The notes under the pieces: model-generated
Database searches by the model: none
Seen by the model: the letters and a program-made list of their open reading frames with translations, nothing else
What the model was told of the DNA's origin: nothing
Assembly (NCBI GenBank): GCA_018064425.1
Contig: JAGHVF010000013.1
Span: 1-38,975, forward strand
Reading direction: 5' to 3'
DNA length: 38,975 bases
Origin: Candidatus Colinaster equi
GTDB taxonomy: Bacteria > Bacillota > Clostridia > Lachnospirales > Lachnospiraceae
Shown here: one piece after another, positions 9,778 through 18,500 of the stretch
How positions within the stretch are numbered: the first letter of the stretch is position 1
Layout: each line of letters begins with the position of its first letter
Program-made: the position numbers and the translations under genes

Positions 9778-10920
9778 TCATACTTGTGGTACCTGTTGCG
9801 TAATACAGTGAATATTTCCGCCACCTGCAATAATAGCTCTTGCATAAATCGGAATTATCTGTCGTCCTTTATAGCATTTTGACAAAATACGAATTACCTC
9901 ATCATCCATAACGTCATTAAATATCGGTACAATAACAGCATCATTAATTATATAGTGATTCACATAACTGGCGGCCAATCTTTCGCCGGGTTCTCTGACG
10001 TCTTCACCTTCTTCAAAATCATACGCTTCTACTTCTTCTTTTGTTAGAATAATCGGCTTCTTTGGAATCGGTAATTTAATAACTTCAATCTTACGTCCGC
10101 ATGCATCGGTCTCTTGTTCAAGCACCTTCAAATCAGCGACACTTCTGTCATATTGTGGATCATTTTCATCATCGGTCCAAGCAAGCAAAACCTTTCCCGG
10201 TTCAACAAATGTGCAAATATTATCAACATGCCCATCCGTCTCATCATTATATATTCCATACGGCAACCATATGATTTTCTTGACGCCCAAGCTTTTCTTT
10301 AGTCTATTCTCAATTTCCTCTTGGGATAAGTTACTGTTTCTTCCCTTACTTAAAAGGCACTCTTTTGTAGTAATCAAAGTACCTTCTCCGTCAGCATGTA
10401 TCGAACCGCCTTCTAAAATGAAATCAGTGGCATCTATACAATCATCATCAAGCATCTTGCACATATTAGATGCGACACATATGTCATTTTCATAATGAGC
10501 ATATAAGCCGTTATAAGTACCGCCCCATGCGTTGAATCCCCAATCAATACCGATTCTTTTTTTACTATGTGTATCAAAAACGAACGTTGCTCCGGTATCT
10601 CTTGCCCATGCATCATCATTTTCGCATTCGACAATATATATTTTTTCAAACAGTTCTTCATCTATTTGAGTTGTCGCACCTTTAAGCATCCACTGCGCAT
10701 TACAAAATGATTCTCTGTTTGCCAATACAACAACATCTTCACGCGGTGCAATAGCGGCAACCAATTGAACATATGCATCATATATATCATTCAAGTCGCG
10801 TCCCCACGACCCCGGTCGCCATGGCCATATCAAAAATGTCGCATCATGAGGCTCGAACTCACCCGGCATTCTATACATACCGCTATCTAAATTATCCCAA
10901 TCTACCTTTAAAGTCTTCAT
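9778..10920 (-). CDS. aguA: Agmatine deiminase
   Basis: A 380-residue guanidino-modifying enzyme that converts agmatine to N-carbamoylputrescine and ammonia. Family motifs are MPGEFEPHDATFLIWP near the N-terminus, WARDTGATFV, EGGSIHADGEGT, the GHVDN-equivalent TDGHVDNICTF, and the catalytic cysteine C372 in GGGNIHCITQQVP. The ATG at 10920 lies 29 bases inside the end of nspC, suggesting translational coupling; a GTG at 10932 is another option, and neither has a strong ribosome site. Length matches the family (365-385 residues). Confidence 0.95.
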   Translation of the reverse strand: MKTLKVDWDNLDSGMYRMPGEFEPHDATFLIWPWRPGSWGRDLNDIYDAYVQLVAAIAPREDVVVLANRESFCNAQWMLKGATTQIDEELFEKIYIVECENDDAWARDTGATFVFDTHSKKRIGIDWGFNAWGGTYNGLYAHYENDICVASNMCKMLDDDCIDATDFILEGGSIHADGEGTLITTKECLLSKGRNSNLSQEEIENRLKKSLGVKKIIWLPYGIYNDETDGHVDNICTFVEPGKVLLAWTDDENDPQYDRSVADLKVLEQETDACGRKIEVIKLPIPKKPIILTKEEVEAYDFEEGEDVREPGERLAASYVNHYIINDAVIVPIFNDVMDDEVIRILSKCYKGRQIIPIYARAIIAGGGNIHCITQQVPQV

Positions 10921-12070
10921 ATCCAAAATCACGAATTATTTTACAATTTTTATCAGCATCCATCACGGCAATCGAAGGTAATCCAATACCGTTAAACGTA
11001 TTGTTCTTAACAAACGAATAAATGGCCATATCTTCAAAAATCAACTTATCGCCAATCTTTAACGGCTCATCAAATGAATAGTCACCAATGATATCTCCCG
11101 ACAAACAGGTATTGCCTGCCAACCTGTATGTATGTTTCTTCTCACCAATCGCACCGGCGCCTATTATCCCGGGAGTATACGGTACTTCAAGCACATCAGG
11201 CATATGACATGCCGCAGATGCATCCAATATGGCTATATCCATATCATTGTGAACTATATCTAACACTTCACTTACCAGATATCCGGCATTAAGCGCTACA
11301 GCTTCACCCGGTTCGAGATATACCGCAACATTATATTTTTCTTTAATTCCGTTAACCAGTCGAATTAGAAGTTCTCTATCATAATCATCTCTTGTAATAT
11401 GATGACCGCCGCCCATATTTATCCATTTAAGCTTATTCAAATATGAACCGCATTTTTCTTCTATCGCTTCAAGAGTAATCTGAAGTGCGTCTGCGTTCTG
11501 CTCACACAACGTATGAAAATGAATGCCATCAATCAAATCAAGTATTTCATCATCAATATCACACGCTCTTATTCCCATTCTTGATTTGGGTGCACATGGG
11601 TCATACATCTCATGTTCATTCCCTGTTTTGCATTCCGGATTAACTCTGATTCCGATACTTATCGTTCTGCCCGTTTCCTCGCTAACCTGATTAATAATCT
11701 TTTGCCCACGAATTAATTGCTCTTTGGAATTAAAAATAATATGGTCGCAGATTTTTGCAATCTTAAGTAAATCTTCTTGTTTATATGCAGGTGCAAAAAT
11801 GTGATTCTGCGGTATCTTATCACATCCTGACGACAACGCCGGACACACCATTTCCTCATATCCGAGTCTTGCCTCATAATAGCCGCTTGCAGTAACACCA
11901 CTAATATATTGCCTGATTAAATCATACTCAAAAAAGCCGGCAAAACATTTTTGCGCCAATAGCACATGTGCTCCGGTTTGCTTTTCGATATCCTGCAAAA
12001 TCTCAAGATTATTTATTAATTTCTTTTCGTCAATAACATAGCAAGGAGTAGAAATCTCTTCAATCTTCAT
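10892..12070 (-). CDS. nspC: Carboxynorspermidine/carboxyspermidine decarboxylase
   Basis: A 392-residue PLP enzyme of the alanine-racemase-fold decarboxylases. It decarboxylates carboxyspermidine (or carboxynorspermidine) to spermidine (or norspermidine). The PLP lysine is K41 in LLAQKCF; later motifs are GIHFHTLCEQNAD, MGGGHHITR, and YLEPGEAV for phosphate binding. The start at 12070 (MKIEEISTPCYVID) lies 10 bases after the stop of the synthase gene; an in-frame TTG at 12091 would overlap that gene. Its 3' end overlaps aguA. Together with the upstream dehydrogenase it makes the SAM-independent spermidine route typical of gut Firmicutes and Bacteroidetes. Confidence 0.94.
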   Translation of the reverse strand: MKIEEISTPCYVIDEKKLINNLEILQDIEKQTGAHVLLAQKCFAGFFEYDLIRQYISGVTASGYYEARLGYEEMVCPALSSGCDKIPQNHIFAPAYKQEDLLKIAKICDHIIFNSKEQLIRGQKIINQVSEETGRTISIGIRVNPECKTGNEHEMYDPCAPKSRMGIRACDIDDEILDLIDGIHFHTLCEQNADALQITLEAIEEKCGSYLNKLKWINMGGGHHITRDDYDRELLIRLVNGIKEKYNVAVYLEPGEAVALNAGYLVSEVLDIVHNDMDIAILDASAACHMPDVLEVPYTPGIIGAGAIGEKKHTYRLAGNTCLSGDIIGDYSFDEPLKIGDKLIFEDMAIYSFVKNNTFNGIGLPSIAVMDADKNCKIIRDFGYEDFKGRLG

Positions 12071-12080
12071 ATTAAATCCA

Positions 12081-13340
12081 CTATTCAACAAGTACGGGAT
12101 CTGTCACTACCTTCCATGGTAAGCCCCACTTATTTAAAGCCTCCATATACGGATCGGGATCAAATTCTTCAACGGTAAATACACCGTCCTTTTTCCACAA
12201 TCCCGACACAACCATCATAGTACCAATCATAGCCGGCACACCGGTTGTATATGAAATAGCCTGTGACTGTACTTCTTTATAACATTCCTGATGATCGCAT
12301 ACATTATAAATATATATACTTCTCTCTTTACCGTCTTTAATACCGGTATAAATACATCCGATATTGGTCTTTCCTACAGTTCTTGGTCCAAGTGTTGCAG
12401 GGTCCGGAAGTAATTCCTTCAAAAACTGAATCGGTACTATATCATGGCCTTCATATTTTATCGGAGTTGTAGACAACATACCTACATTCTCCAAGCATTT
12501 CATATGTGTAAGATAACTCTGTCCAAATGTCATAAAGAATCTGATACGCTTTACACCGGGAATATTCTTGGCAAGAGACTCAATTTCTTCATGATGCAGC
12601 AGATACATATCCTTCATGCCGACTTCAGGAAAATCATATTCTCTTTTAATACTCATAGCCGGAATTTCAACCCAATGACCGTTCTCCCAATATGAACCGG
12701 GTGCCGATACTTCTCTTAAATTAATCTCCGGATTAAAATTAGTAGCAAACGGATAACCATGATCACCGCCATTACAATCAAGAATATCTATCGTATGAAT
12801 CTCATCAAAATAGTGCTTATATGCATATGCCGTAAAAACGCTTGTTACTCCCGGATCGAAACCTGTACCGAGAATGCCTGTTATACCTGCTTCTTTAAAC
12901 TTATCCATATATGCCCATTGCCATGAATAATCAAAATAAGCACTAAATCCAAGTTCTTTACAACGTTTATCGTATATCGGACGCCATTTTGGGTCCTCAA
13001 TATCTTCCGGCTCGTAATTGGCCGTATCAATATAATCAACCTTGCATTCAACACAGGCATCCATAATTGTCAAATCCTGATAAGGAAGTGCCAAATTGAG
13101 CACCGCATCCGGCTTATATGCCTTTATTAACTGCACAAGTTCATCTTTGTTATCTGCATCAACATGTGCTGTTGTTATCTTTGTCTTGGTATTTGGTGCC
13201 AGTTTTTCCATTAATGCTTTACACTTGCTCTCTGTTCTGCTGGCAATCATTATTTCATTAAAAACTTCACTGTTTTGACAACACTTGGTAATTGCAACAC
13301 TTGCAACACCGCCACAACCAATAATAAGAACTCTAGCCAT
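12081..13340 (-). CDS. Carboxynorspermidine/carboxyspermidine synthase (saccharopine dehydrogenase-like)
   Basis: A 419-residue NAD(P)-dependent enzyme of the saccharopine dehydrogenase family. It has an N-terminal Rossmann motif VLIIGCGGVAS (residues 4-14) and DYIDTANYEPED and GTGFDPGVTSVF motifs. In this family CASDH condenses putrescine or diaminopropane with aspartate semialdehyde to the carboxy-polyamine; placement directly before nspC supports that over lysine metabolism. AAGGAG lies 8 bases before the ATG. The first 8 bases overlap the end of speE, so translation is probably coupled. Confidence 0.92.
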   Translation of the reverse strand: MARVLIIGCGGVASVAITKCCQNSEVFNEIMIASRTESKCKALMEKLAPNTKTKITTAHVDADNKDELVQLIKAYKPDAVLNLALPYQDLTIMDACVECKVDYIDTANYEPEDIEDPKWRPIYDKRCKELGFSAYFDYSWQWAYMDKFKEAGITGILGTGFDPGVTSVFTAYAYKHYFDEIHTIDILDCNGGDHGYPFATNFNPEINLREVSAPGSYWENGHWVEIPAMSIKREYDFPEVGMKDMYLLHHEEIESLAKNIPGVKRIRFFMTFGQSYLTHMKCLENVGMLSTTPIKYEGHDIVPIQFLKELLPDPATLGPRTVGKTNIGCIYTGIKDGKERSIYIYNVCDHQECYKEVQSQAISYTTGVPAMIGTMMVVSGLWKKDGVFTVEEFDPDPYMEALNKWGLPWKVVTDPVLVE

Positions 13341-14238
13341 TTTGTTTCTCCTTATCTTTATCCTTAACTTTTACCTCTTTAAGTCTGCCTTCTTCTTCCT
13401 CAAGTAAATCTTCAACATATTTTGGCAACATAAAAGCACCGACATGAAGATTTGTAGTGTAATACTCCGTTGTTATCTTACGCTTCTTCCATTTTTCCGG
13501 ATTGAAATCATTTAACGGATGATACTTTTTACTTGCAAAACCAAATAACCAATAACCTGCCGGACAAGTAGCTATATGTGCCTGATAAACACGACTCACA
13601 GGGAATATTCTGTATACTTTACGATGCATACTTCTGCATGCTTCTTCATCACCATCATAGAATGGGCTACCATGCTGATATACCATTATTCCGTCATCTT
13701 TCAATGCCTTATAGCAGCTTCCGTAAAATTCTTTTGTAAAAAGCCCCTCTTCATGTCCGAAAGGATCATTGGAATCATTAACAATGATGTCATATTTATT
13801 CTGCACGCTTCTAAGGAAATGAAGTCCGTCCTGATAATATATATGTACACGCGGATCATCAAGTCCCGCAGTCTGCTCCGGGAAGAATTTCTTACAAGTC
13901 TCTACCATTACCTCGTCCGGCTCAACCAAATCAATTGACTCTATCTCCGGATATTTTGCAAAGCATGTTGCGACACCGCCGTCACCACCACCGAAAATAA
14001 GTACATTTTTTACCTCGGGATGAACTGCCATCGGAACATGCGTCACCATCTCATCATAGATAAATTCATCAGCTTCCGAGAAAACTATTTCACCGTCGGA
14101 CACAAGCATTTTTCCAAATTCTTTAGTTTTTATTACATCAAAACGCTGATAATCGCTTGTAACCGAATATAACTGTCTGTCTGTTCTGATAGACAACTTC
14201 ACATCCTGTGTATGTAATTCAGAAAACCATAATTCCAT
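13333..14238 (-). CDS. speE: Spermidine synthase-like aminopropyltransferase
   Basis: A 301-residue protein of the spermidine synthase family, which transfers an aminopropyl group from decarboxylated SAM to putrescine. The SAM-binding loop is GGGDGG (residues 83-88). The active-site segment reads NDSNDPFGHEEGLF, with D155 and D158. The segment YQHGSPF has Gly where, from memory of clostridial SpeE proteins, Glu is usual (HESPF). The C-terminal tail is Lys/Glu rich. GGAG lies 7 bases before the ATG, 17 bases after the speA stop. No speD, needed to supply decarboxylated SAM, is in the window. Confidence 0.88.
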   Translation of the reverse strand: MELWFSELHTQDVKLSIRTDRQLYSVTSDYQRFDVIKTKEFGKMLVSDGEIVFSEADEFIYDEMVTHVPMAVHPEVKNVLIFGGGDGGVATCFAKYPEIESIDLVEPDEVMVETCKKFFPEQTAGLDDPRVHIYYQDGLHFLRSVQNKYDIIVNDSNDPFGHEEGLFTKEFYGSCYKALKDDGIMVYQHGSPFYDGDEEACRSMHRKVYRIFPVSRVYQAHIATCPAGYWLFGFASKKYHPLNDFNPEKWKKRKITTEYYTTNLHVGAFMLPKYVEDLLEEEEGRLKEVKVKDKDKEKQNG

Positions 14239-14255
14239 CGCATTTCTCCATCAAA

Positions 14256-15710
14256 CTATTCTATAACATTAAGATAATCCGCATGTAAATCCTCTGTTCC
14301 CTGTAATGAACAGCCCTTATTACGTGCATATAAAATGTAATTGATTATTTTGTCCGTTATCAATTCTCCGGGAGCCAAAATTGGAATTCCGGGTGGATAA
14401 CACATAATAAATTCTCCGCATATTCTGCCCGAAGTTTCTTCAATCGGTAATCGCTTCTTGGGGCTGTAAAATGCCTGTTGCGGAGACATTACGACTGTCG
14501 GTTGAATATAATCGCCCGAAAAAATCGGCGTCGAATCCTTTTCGTACAGTCTCTTTATATCTGCAAGTGCTCCGACAAGTCTCTCAATATCGCGAATTCT
14601 ATCACCTATTGAAATATATGCTAAGATACTTCCTATATCACCGAATTCAATTTGAATATCATATTCATCACGAAGTAAGTCATACACCTCAATACCGGTA
14701 AGACCGATTCCTTGTGTATATACCGACAACTTGGTCACATCATAATCATATACACTGTTACCGTTTACAAGTTCTTTACCATAGGCGTAATATCCACCGA
14801 TTGCATTTATCTCCGCTCTTGCATATTCGGCCATATTCACTACCTTTTCAAAACTCTCTCTGCCTCTGAGTGCAAGATTTCTTCTTGATATATCCAAACT
14901 TGAAGTAAGCAAATATGATGCACTGGTAGTCTGTGTCAAATTGATAATCTGTCTGACATAGTCGGCATTAATACCGTTATTTGTAAGTAATAACGAACTC
15001 TGTGTTAATGAACCGCCTGACTTATGCATTGATACAGCCGACATATCTGCCCCGGCTTTCATAGCGTTGATTGGCAAATTGTCTCCGAAATACAAATGCG
15101 TACCGTGAGCTTCATCAACCAACATTTTCATTCCGTATTTATGAACAAGCTCTGTTAATTCGCAAAGATTAGAACATATACCGTAATATGTCGGATTATT
15201 AATAAGTACCGCAACAGCATCCTTGTTCTCCTGCAATACTTTCTCCATTTGTTCAATTGTTACACCCAGAGCAATTCCTATCTTCTGATCGGTCTTTGGC
15301 TCAACATACACAGGCACTGCTCCGCACAAAACAAGTGCATTAATTGCGCTCTTGTGAACGTTTCTCGGAAGAATGATCTTATCTCCGGTCTTACAATTGG
15401 CTAAAATCATACTTTGTACCGAAGATGTAGTGCCTCCCACCATCAAAAATGCATGTTCCGCTCCAAATGCCTCGGCCGCAAGTTCCTCAGCCTCTTTGAT
15501 AACGCTGACCGGATGGCACAAATTATCCAACGGTTTCATCGAATTGACATCCAGGCTTACGCACTTCTCGCCTAACAATTCAACCAATTCCGGATTGCCT
15601 CGTCCTCTTTTATGTCCCGGCACATCAAACGGTACCACTCTTTTCTTTTTTAGTTGCTCCAAAGCCTCATATATTGGGGCTCTTCTTTGTCTTTCAATAT
15701 TCACATTCAT
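14256..15710 (-). CDS. speA: Orn/Lys/Arg decarboxylase, probably arginine decarboxylase
   Basis: A 484-residue fold-I PLP decarboxylase of the short Bacillus-SpeA/Orn-Lys-Arg type. Motifs: PFDVPGHKRGRG near residue 27, GGTTSSVQSMI near 92, VDEAHGTH (198-205) and the PLP lysine K230 in SMHKSGGSLTQ. Context with aguA and aguB favours arginine to agmatine; ornithine or lysine cannot be excluded. The ATG at 15710 directly abuts AGAGG with no spacer. A GTG two codons later (15704) has the correct 6-base spacing and may be the true start. It is the first gene of the polyamine operon. Confidence 0.92.
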   Translation of the reverse strand: MNVNIERQRRAPIYEALEQLKKKRVVPFDVPGHKRGRGNPELVELLGEKCVSLDVNSMKPLDNLCHPVSVIKEAEELAAEAFGAEHAFLMVGGTTSSVQSMILANCKTGDKIILPRNVHKSAINALVLCGAVPVYVEPKTDQKIGIALGVTIEQMEKVLQENKDAVAVLINNPTYYGICSNLCELTELVHKYGMKMLVDEAHGTHLYFGDNLPINAMKAGADMSAVSMHKSGGSLTQSSLLLTNNGINADYVRQIINLTQTTSASYLLTSSLDISRRNLALRGRESFEKVVNMAEYARAEINAIGGYYAYGKELVNGNSVYDYDVTKLSVYTQGIGLTGIEVYDLLRDEYDIQIEFGDIGSILAYISIGDRIRDIERLVGALADIKRLYEKDSTPIFSGDYIQPTVVMSPQQAFYSPKKRLPIEETSGRICGEFIMCYPPGIPILAPGELITDKIINYILYARNKGCSLQGTEDLHADYLNVIE

Positions 15711-15715
15711 CCTCT

Positions 15716-15744
15716 AAAAAAAATGATGGCAAATGCCATCATTT
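15716..15744 (-). terminator. Terminator hairpin abutting the speA ribosome site (possible attenuator)
   Basis: On the minus strand an 11-base perfect inverted repeat (15721-15731 with 15734-15744, core ATGATGGCA/TGCCATCAT) runs straight into eight T residues and then AGAGG and the speA start. It has the form of an intrinsic terminator. It lies 95 bases after the MATE stop and only about 13 bases before speA, so every speA transcript starting upstream must pass through it. Confidence 0.75.
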
Positions 15745-15764
15745 AATTAAAAATTGCTAATAAA

Positions 15765-15793
15765 AAATTAGCATAAACGTGCTGTTTAGTCAA
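15765..15793 (-). promoter_or_regulatory. Predicted promoter of the polyamine operon
   Basis: On the minus strand TTGACT (15788-15793) is followed after 17 bases by TAATTT (15765-15770), with TGC immediately before the -10 as in extended -10 promoters. A GCTAAT/ATTAGC inverted repeat overlaps the -10 and could be an operator. Transcription would begin near 15758, just before the terminator-like hairpin. Confidence 0.5.
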
Positions 15794-15838
15794 TAAAAAG
15801 TAACCTATTTGCAATATGTTTTACCGTTAATTTCTCTA

Positions 15839-17185
15839 TCAGGTATTTAATGGTTTCCATTTTTTCAAAAGCGTAACATATTTGATTGCATTAATTACGG
15901 CTCTTACAAATTCATCAGATAAAACAGCAACAAATACACCGACTATTCCCCAATTGAGTACAAGTACAAAAATGCATGCTAATCCAATAACAAAACAAGT
16001 ACCAAACATCTGTGTAACAAACATCCATCTTGTGTCACCGTATCCTCGAATACCGTTTCCAATAATGATATTCATTGCTTTACCAAACAGATTACATCCC
16101 ATAATCAGCATATACACCGAGCTTGATGCAATAACCGTGCTATCCTGCGTAAACAATGACACTATCTTGTCCGGAATGAATATACACAAAAGTAATACAA
16201 CGAAGGCAGTCACAGCTGAAATGGTATATGCAATAATAGCCGTAGCCTTAAAACCTTCTTTATCATTTCTTCCGCGTGCCTCGCCCGAGAGAGTCACTGT
16301 ACCGTTGCCGATTCCACCGATTACGACAACCGCAAAAACTTCAATGCTAAACACTGTTGTATATATTCCGGCAGCTTTATCATTAATCGTATTAAGTAAT
16401 CTGATCAACATCAGATTACCAAAATTCCATGCAAAATCCTCCAAAGCCGTATTCAATCCCAATCTAAAACCTTTAATGTAAGAACCGAGTCTTGCTTTCA
16501 GAACACTTCCAAAAGATGGCTTTGTCTTCAAATCCTTGCTACGTATATATATTGCCAACGCATATATGCTGCCGGCATACTCTGCTATAGTTGTGGCTAT
16601 TGCAGCACCCTTAATTCCCATGGCCGGACATCCGAAATGTCCAAAAATCATAATCCAGTCCAATATAACATTTAATCCCGATCTGATAATTCCATATGCC
16701 ACAAGCGGCTTTGTATTTCCGGAAGTCTGGAATATTACACTGAATGAAGCGCCGAATCCCACAATCAAAAAAATAGGTGCATAGTATTTTGTATATGCAA
16801 GGCAAAGTGGCATCAACTTATCCGAAACCCCCATTATCCTAAATATACCTTCCGATCCAAAGAACCATATAAAAAATAAAATTGTCGGGATAACATTATT
16901 CCATTTAATCAATGCTCCCGCATATTCTTCAATATGTTCTTCATCTCCTGAGCCTACAGCTTGGCTAATAAGAATGGACGCACCCATAACAACAGAAAAG
17001 CAAAATGACATAGTAGTCCACATCGTTGATGTGCTATTGCCAATTGCGCTCATATACATGTCATCAAGTCTGCCTAAGAAAATACGGTCAATAATTGTCT
17101 GCAATTGCGATATGATATTACTTAAAATAATCGGCACTGAGATAACCAATAATTTTGATAAATTTTTTCTGTAAATTGTCTTCAT
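15839..17185 (-). CDS. MATE family multidrug/organic cation exporter
   Basis: A 448-residue protein with about twelve hydrophobic segments. It has the two-fold MATE pattern, including ISVPIILSNIISQLQTIIDRIFLG at the N-terminus and SQAVGSGDEEHIEEY after the second helix. The family exports drugs or metabolites in exchange for Na+ or H+; the substrate cannot be read from sequence. AGGTGA precedes the ATG at 17185; the upstream in-frame start has no better site. It is on the same strand as the polyamine operon and precedes it by 128 bases, but a promoter and a hairpin lie between. Confidence 0.93.
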   Translation of the reverse strand: MKTIYRKNLSKLLVISVPIILSNIISQLQTIIDRIFLGRLDDMYMSAIGNSTSTMWTTMSFCFSVVMGASILISQAVGSGDEEHIEEYAGALIKWNNVIPTILFFIWFFGSEGIFRIMGVSDKLMPLCLAYTKYYAPIFLIVGFGASFSVIFQTSGNTKPLVAYGIIRSGLNVILDWIMIFGHFGCPAMGIKGAAIATTIAEYAGSIYALAIYIRSKDLKTKPSFGSVLKARLGSYIKGFRLGLNTALEDFAWNFGNLMLIRLLNTINDKAAGIYTTVFSIEVFAVVVIGGIGNGTVTLSGEARGRNDKEGFKATAIIAYTISAVTAFVVLLLCIFIPDKIVSLFTQDSTVIASSSVYMLIMGCNLFGKAMNIIIGNGIRGYGDTRWMFVTQMFGTCFVIGLACIFVLVLNWGIVGVFVAVLSDEFVRAVINAIKYVTLLKKWKPLNT

Positions 17186-17206
17186 ATAAATCACCTACCC
17201 ATTATC

Positions 17207-17235
17207 AGTATATGCTTTGATATACTACTCATCAA
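17207..17235 (-). promoter_or_regulatory. Predicted promoter of the MATE gene
   Basis: On the minus strand TTGATG (17230-17235), a 17-base spacer and TATACT (17207-17212) lie just upstream of the MATE start. The intergenic region 17186-17455 is very AT-rich and holds divergent promoters for MATE and tspO. Confidence 0.55.
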
Positions 17236-17373
17236 TACTACTTCTTGCCAATCTTATACAATATTTGACATCTTTAATTACATTATTTTTTATGTACATT
17301 TCATGACTATTGTTTGTATGTTATATCATATTTTTTCATTAAAATCTTTCACTATTGAGTACTATTTATCATC

Positions 17374-17402
17374 TTGTAGCAACAATTACACTGAAATATA
17401 TT
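17374..17402 (+). promoter_or_regulatory. Predicted promoter of tspO
   Basis: TTGTAG (17374-17379), a 17-base spacer and TATATT (17397-17402) precede the tspO gene by about 50 bases. Confidence 0.5.
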
Positions 17403-17455
17403 AGCAATATAGTTATGCATAATTAAATACTCGATAAATTCAAGGAGGAAAAATA

Positions 17456-17962
17456 ATGAATACCACATATAATCAAAGTAGAGTTCAAAACGCATGGAGT
17501 ATTTGGAGTGTAATTGCACTAATTATATGCATTGCAATACCATTAATTGTCGGAGCAATATCAGCATTCCTTACAAAAGACGCTATGGTCACTTTCAACG
17601 CAATGAACAAGCCGCCGCTTGCCCCGCCGTCATGGCTATTTCCGATAGCTTGGACAATTATCTATGTACTTATGGGTATTGCAAGTTTCCTGATATATCA
17701 ATCTTCAAGCGAAGAAAAATATATGGGACAAATCATATATATAGTTCAGCTGATTTTCAATTTTGCATGGAGTATCATTTTCTTCAATTTGGGAGCATAT
17801 GGTTTTTCATGCGTATGGCTTGCAATACTTCTGATTATGGTAATTGCGCTAATAATGAACACAGCACAATATTCTATTCCCGCTATGGTTATGCTTATCC
17901 CATATGCAGTATGGTGTTGTTTTGCGATGTACCTAAACATAGGTGTTGCAATAATGAACTAA
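17456..17962 (+). CDS. tspO: TspO/MBR family membrane protein
   Basis: A 168-residue protein with five predicted transmembrane helices. The family signature PPLAPPSWLFPIAWTIIYVLMG (split over loop 1 and helix 2) and NFAWSIIFF in helix 3 are clear. TspO proteins bind porphyrins and other ligands and are linked to stress and tetrapyrrole handling; the role in anaerobes is not settled. AAGGAGG lies 8 bases before the ATG. It is monocistronic and transcribed away from the MATE gene. Confidence 0.93.
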   Translation: MNTTYNQSRVQNAWSIWSVIALIICIAIPLIVGAISAFLTKDAMVTFNAMNKPPLAPPSWLFPIAWTIIYVLMGIASFLIYQSSSEEKYMGQIIYIVQLIFNFAWSIIFFNLGAYGFSCVWLAILLIMVIALIMNTAQYSIPAMVMLIPYAVWCCFAMYLNIGVAIMN

Positions 17963-18009
17963 AAAATAAAAGCAGTTGTGATTTACGTAACCGCACTTCA
18001 CAACTGCTT
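17963..18009. terminator. Terminator between tspO and the convergent membrane-protein operon
   Basis: Inverted repeat AAGCAGTTGTGA (17970-17981) and TCACAACTGCTT (17998-18009) with a 16-base loop. The T-rich tract is on the minus-strand exit, so it mainly ends the operon 20063-18030; it may also act for tspO. Confidence 0.75.
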
Positions 18010-18029
18010 GCAATAATCAAAATATCAAA

Positions 18030-18500
18030 TCATTCACTGTACTTCTTATAATTTGCATCAATATAATCCGCATAGCTGTTAACCTGCATCTGTTCTCTTG
18101 CAACATTCATTTTTTTAAGATATTCATTGCTCTTTTCAATATCTCCGCTATACTCATATGCATATTTATAAAAAGCCGATTCCGTATATTCTCCAAGTGC
18201 TACCGCCAATTTCGTATATTCATCACTTTTTATATGTGCTCCGGTTGTATAATTGGCAACGTTTTCAACGATTTCAAACGGTCTGACATTCTCAATACCA
18301 TACACGGTAATATTATTAAGCATACTTTTTCCGCTTGGTGCTGCATCCAATTTATTATTAAAATATATACGCGAAAACAGCATCCCCATTGAAATAATCA
18401 AAAGAATTGTTGCAATTATCAGCAGGATTGTCGAACCGATATCCGACCAATTTACTATTTTGTTATTTTCATCATTACTATTTACTATACTATTCATCAT
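18030..18500 (-). CDS. Single-pass membrane protein, third of a zinc-ribbon gene set
   Basis: A 156-residue protein with a short cytoplasmic N-terminus, one transmembrane helix at about residues 22-46 (STILLIIATILLIISMGML) and an extracytoplasmic-looking helical domain ending in YADYIDANYKKYSE. It lacks the Cys pairs of its two neighbours but has the same membrane-plus-outer-domain plan. The end of its neighbour overlaps its start by 11 bases; GGAG lies 10 bases upstream of the ATG pair. The family is not recognised. Confidence 0.75.
   Translation of the reverse strand: MMNSIVNSNDENNKIVNWSDIGSTILLIIATILLIISMGMLFSRIYFNNKLDAAPSGKSMLNNITVYGIENVRPFEIVENVANYTTGAHIKSDEYTKLAVALGEYTESAFYKYAYEYSGDIEKSNEYLKKMNVAREQMQVNSYADYIDANYKKYSE

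Noticed and set aside
13333-14238. Clear case for a new SpeE activity
   Set aside because: The DSNDPFG active-site segment is close to normal; the single Glu-to-Gly difference is recalled from memory and not enough by itself.
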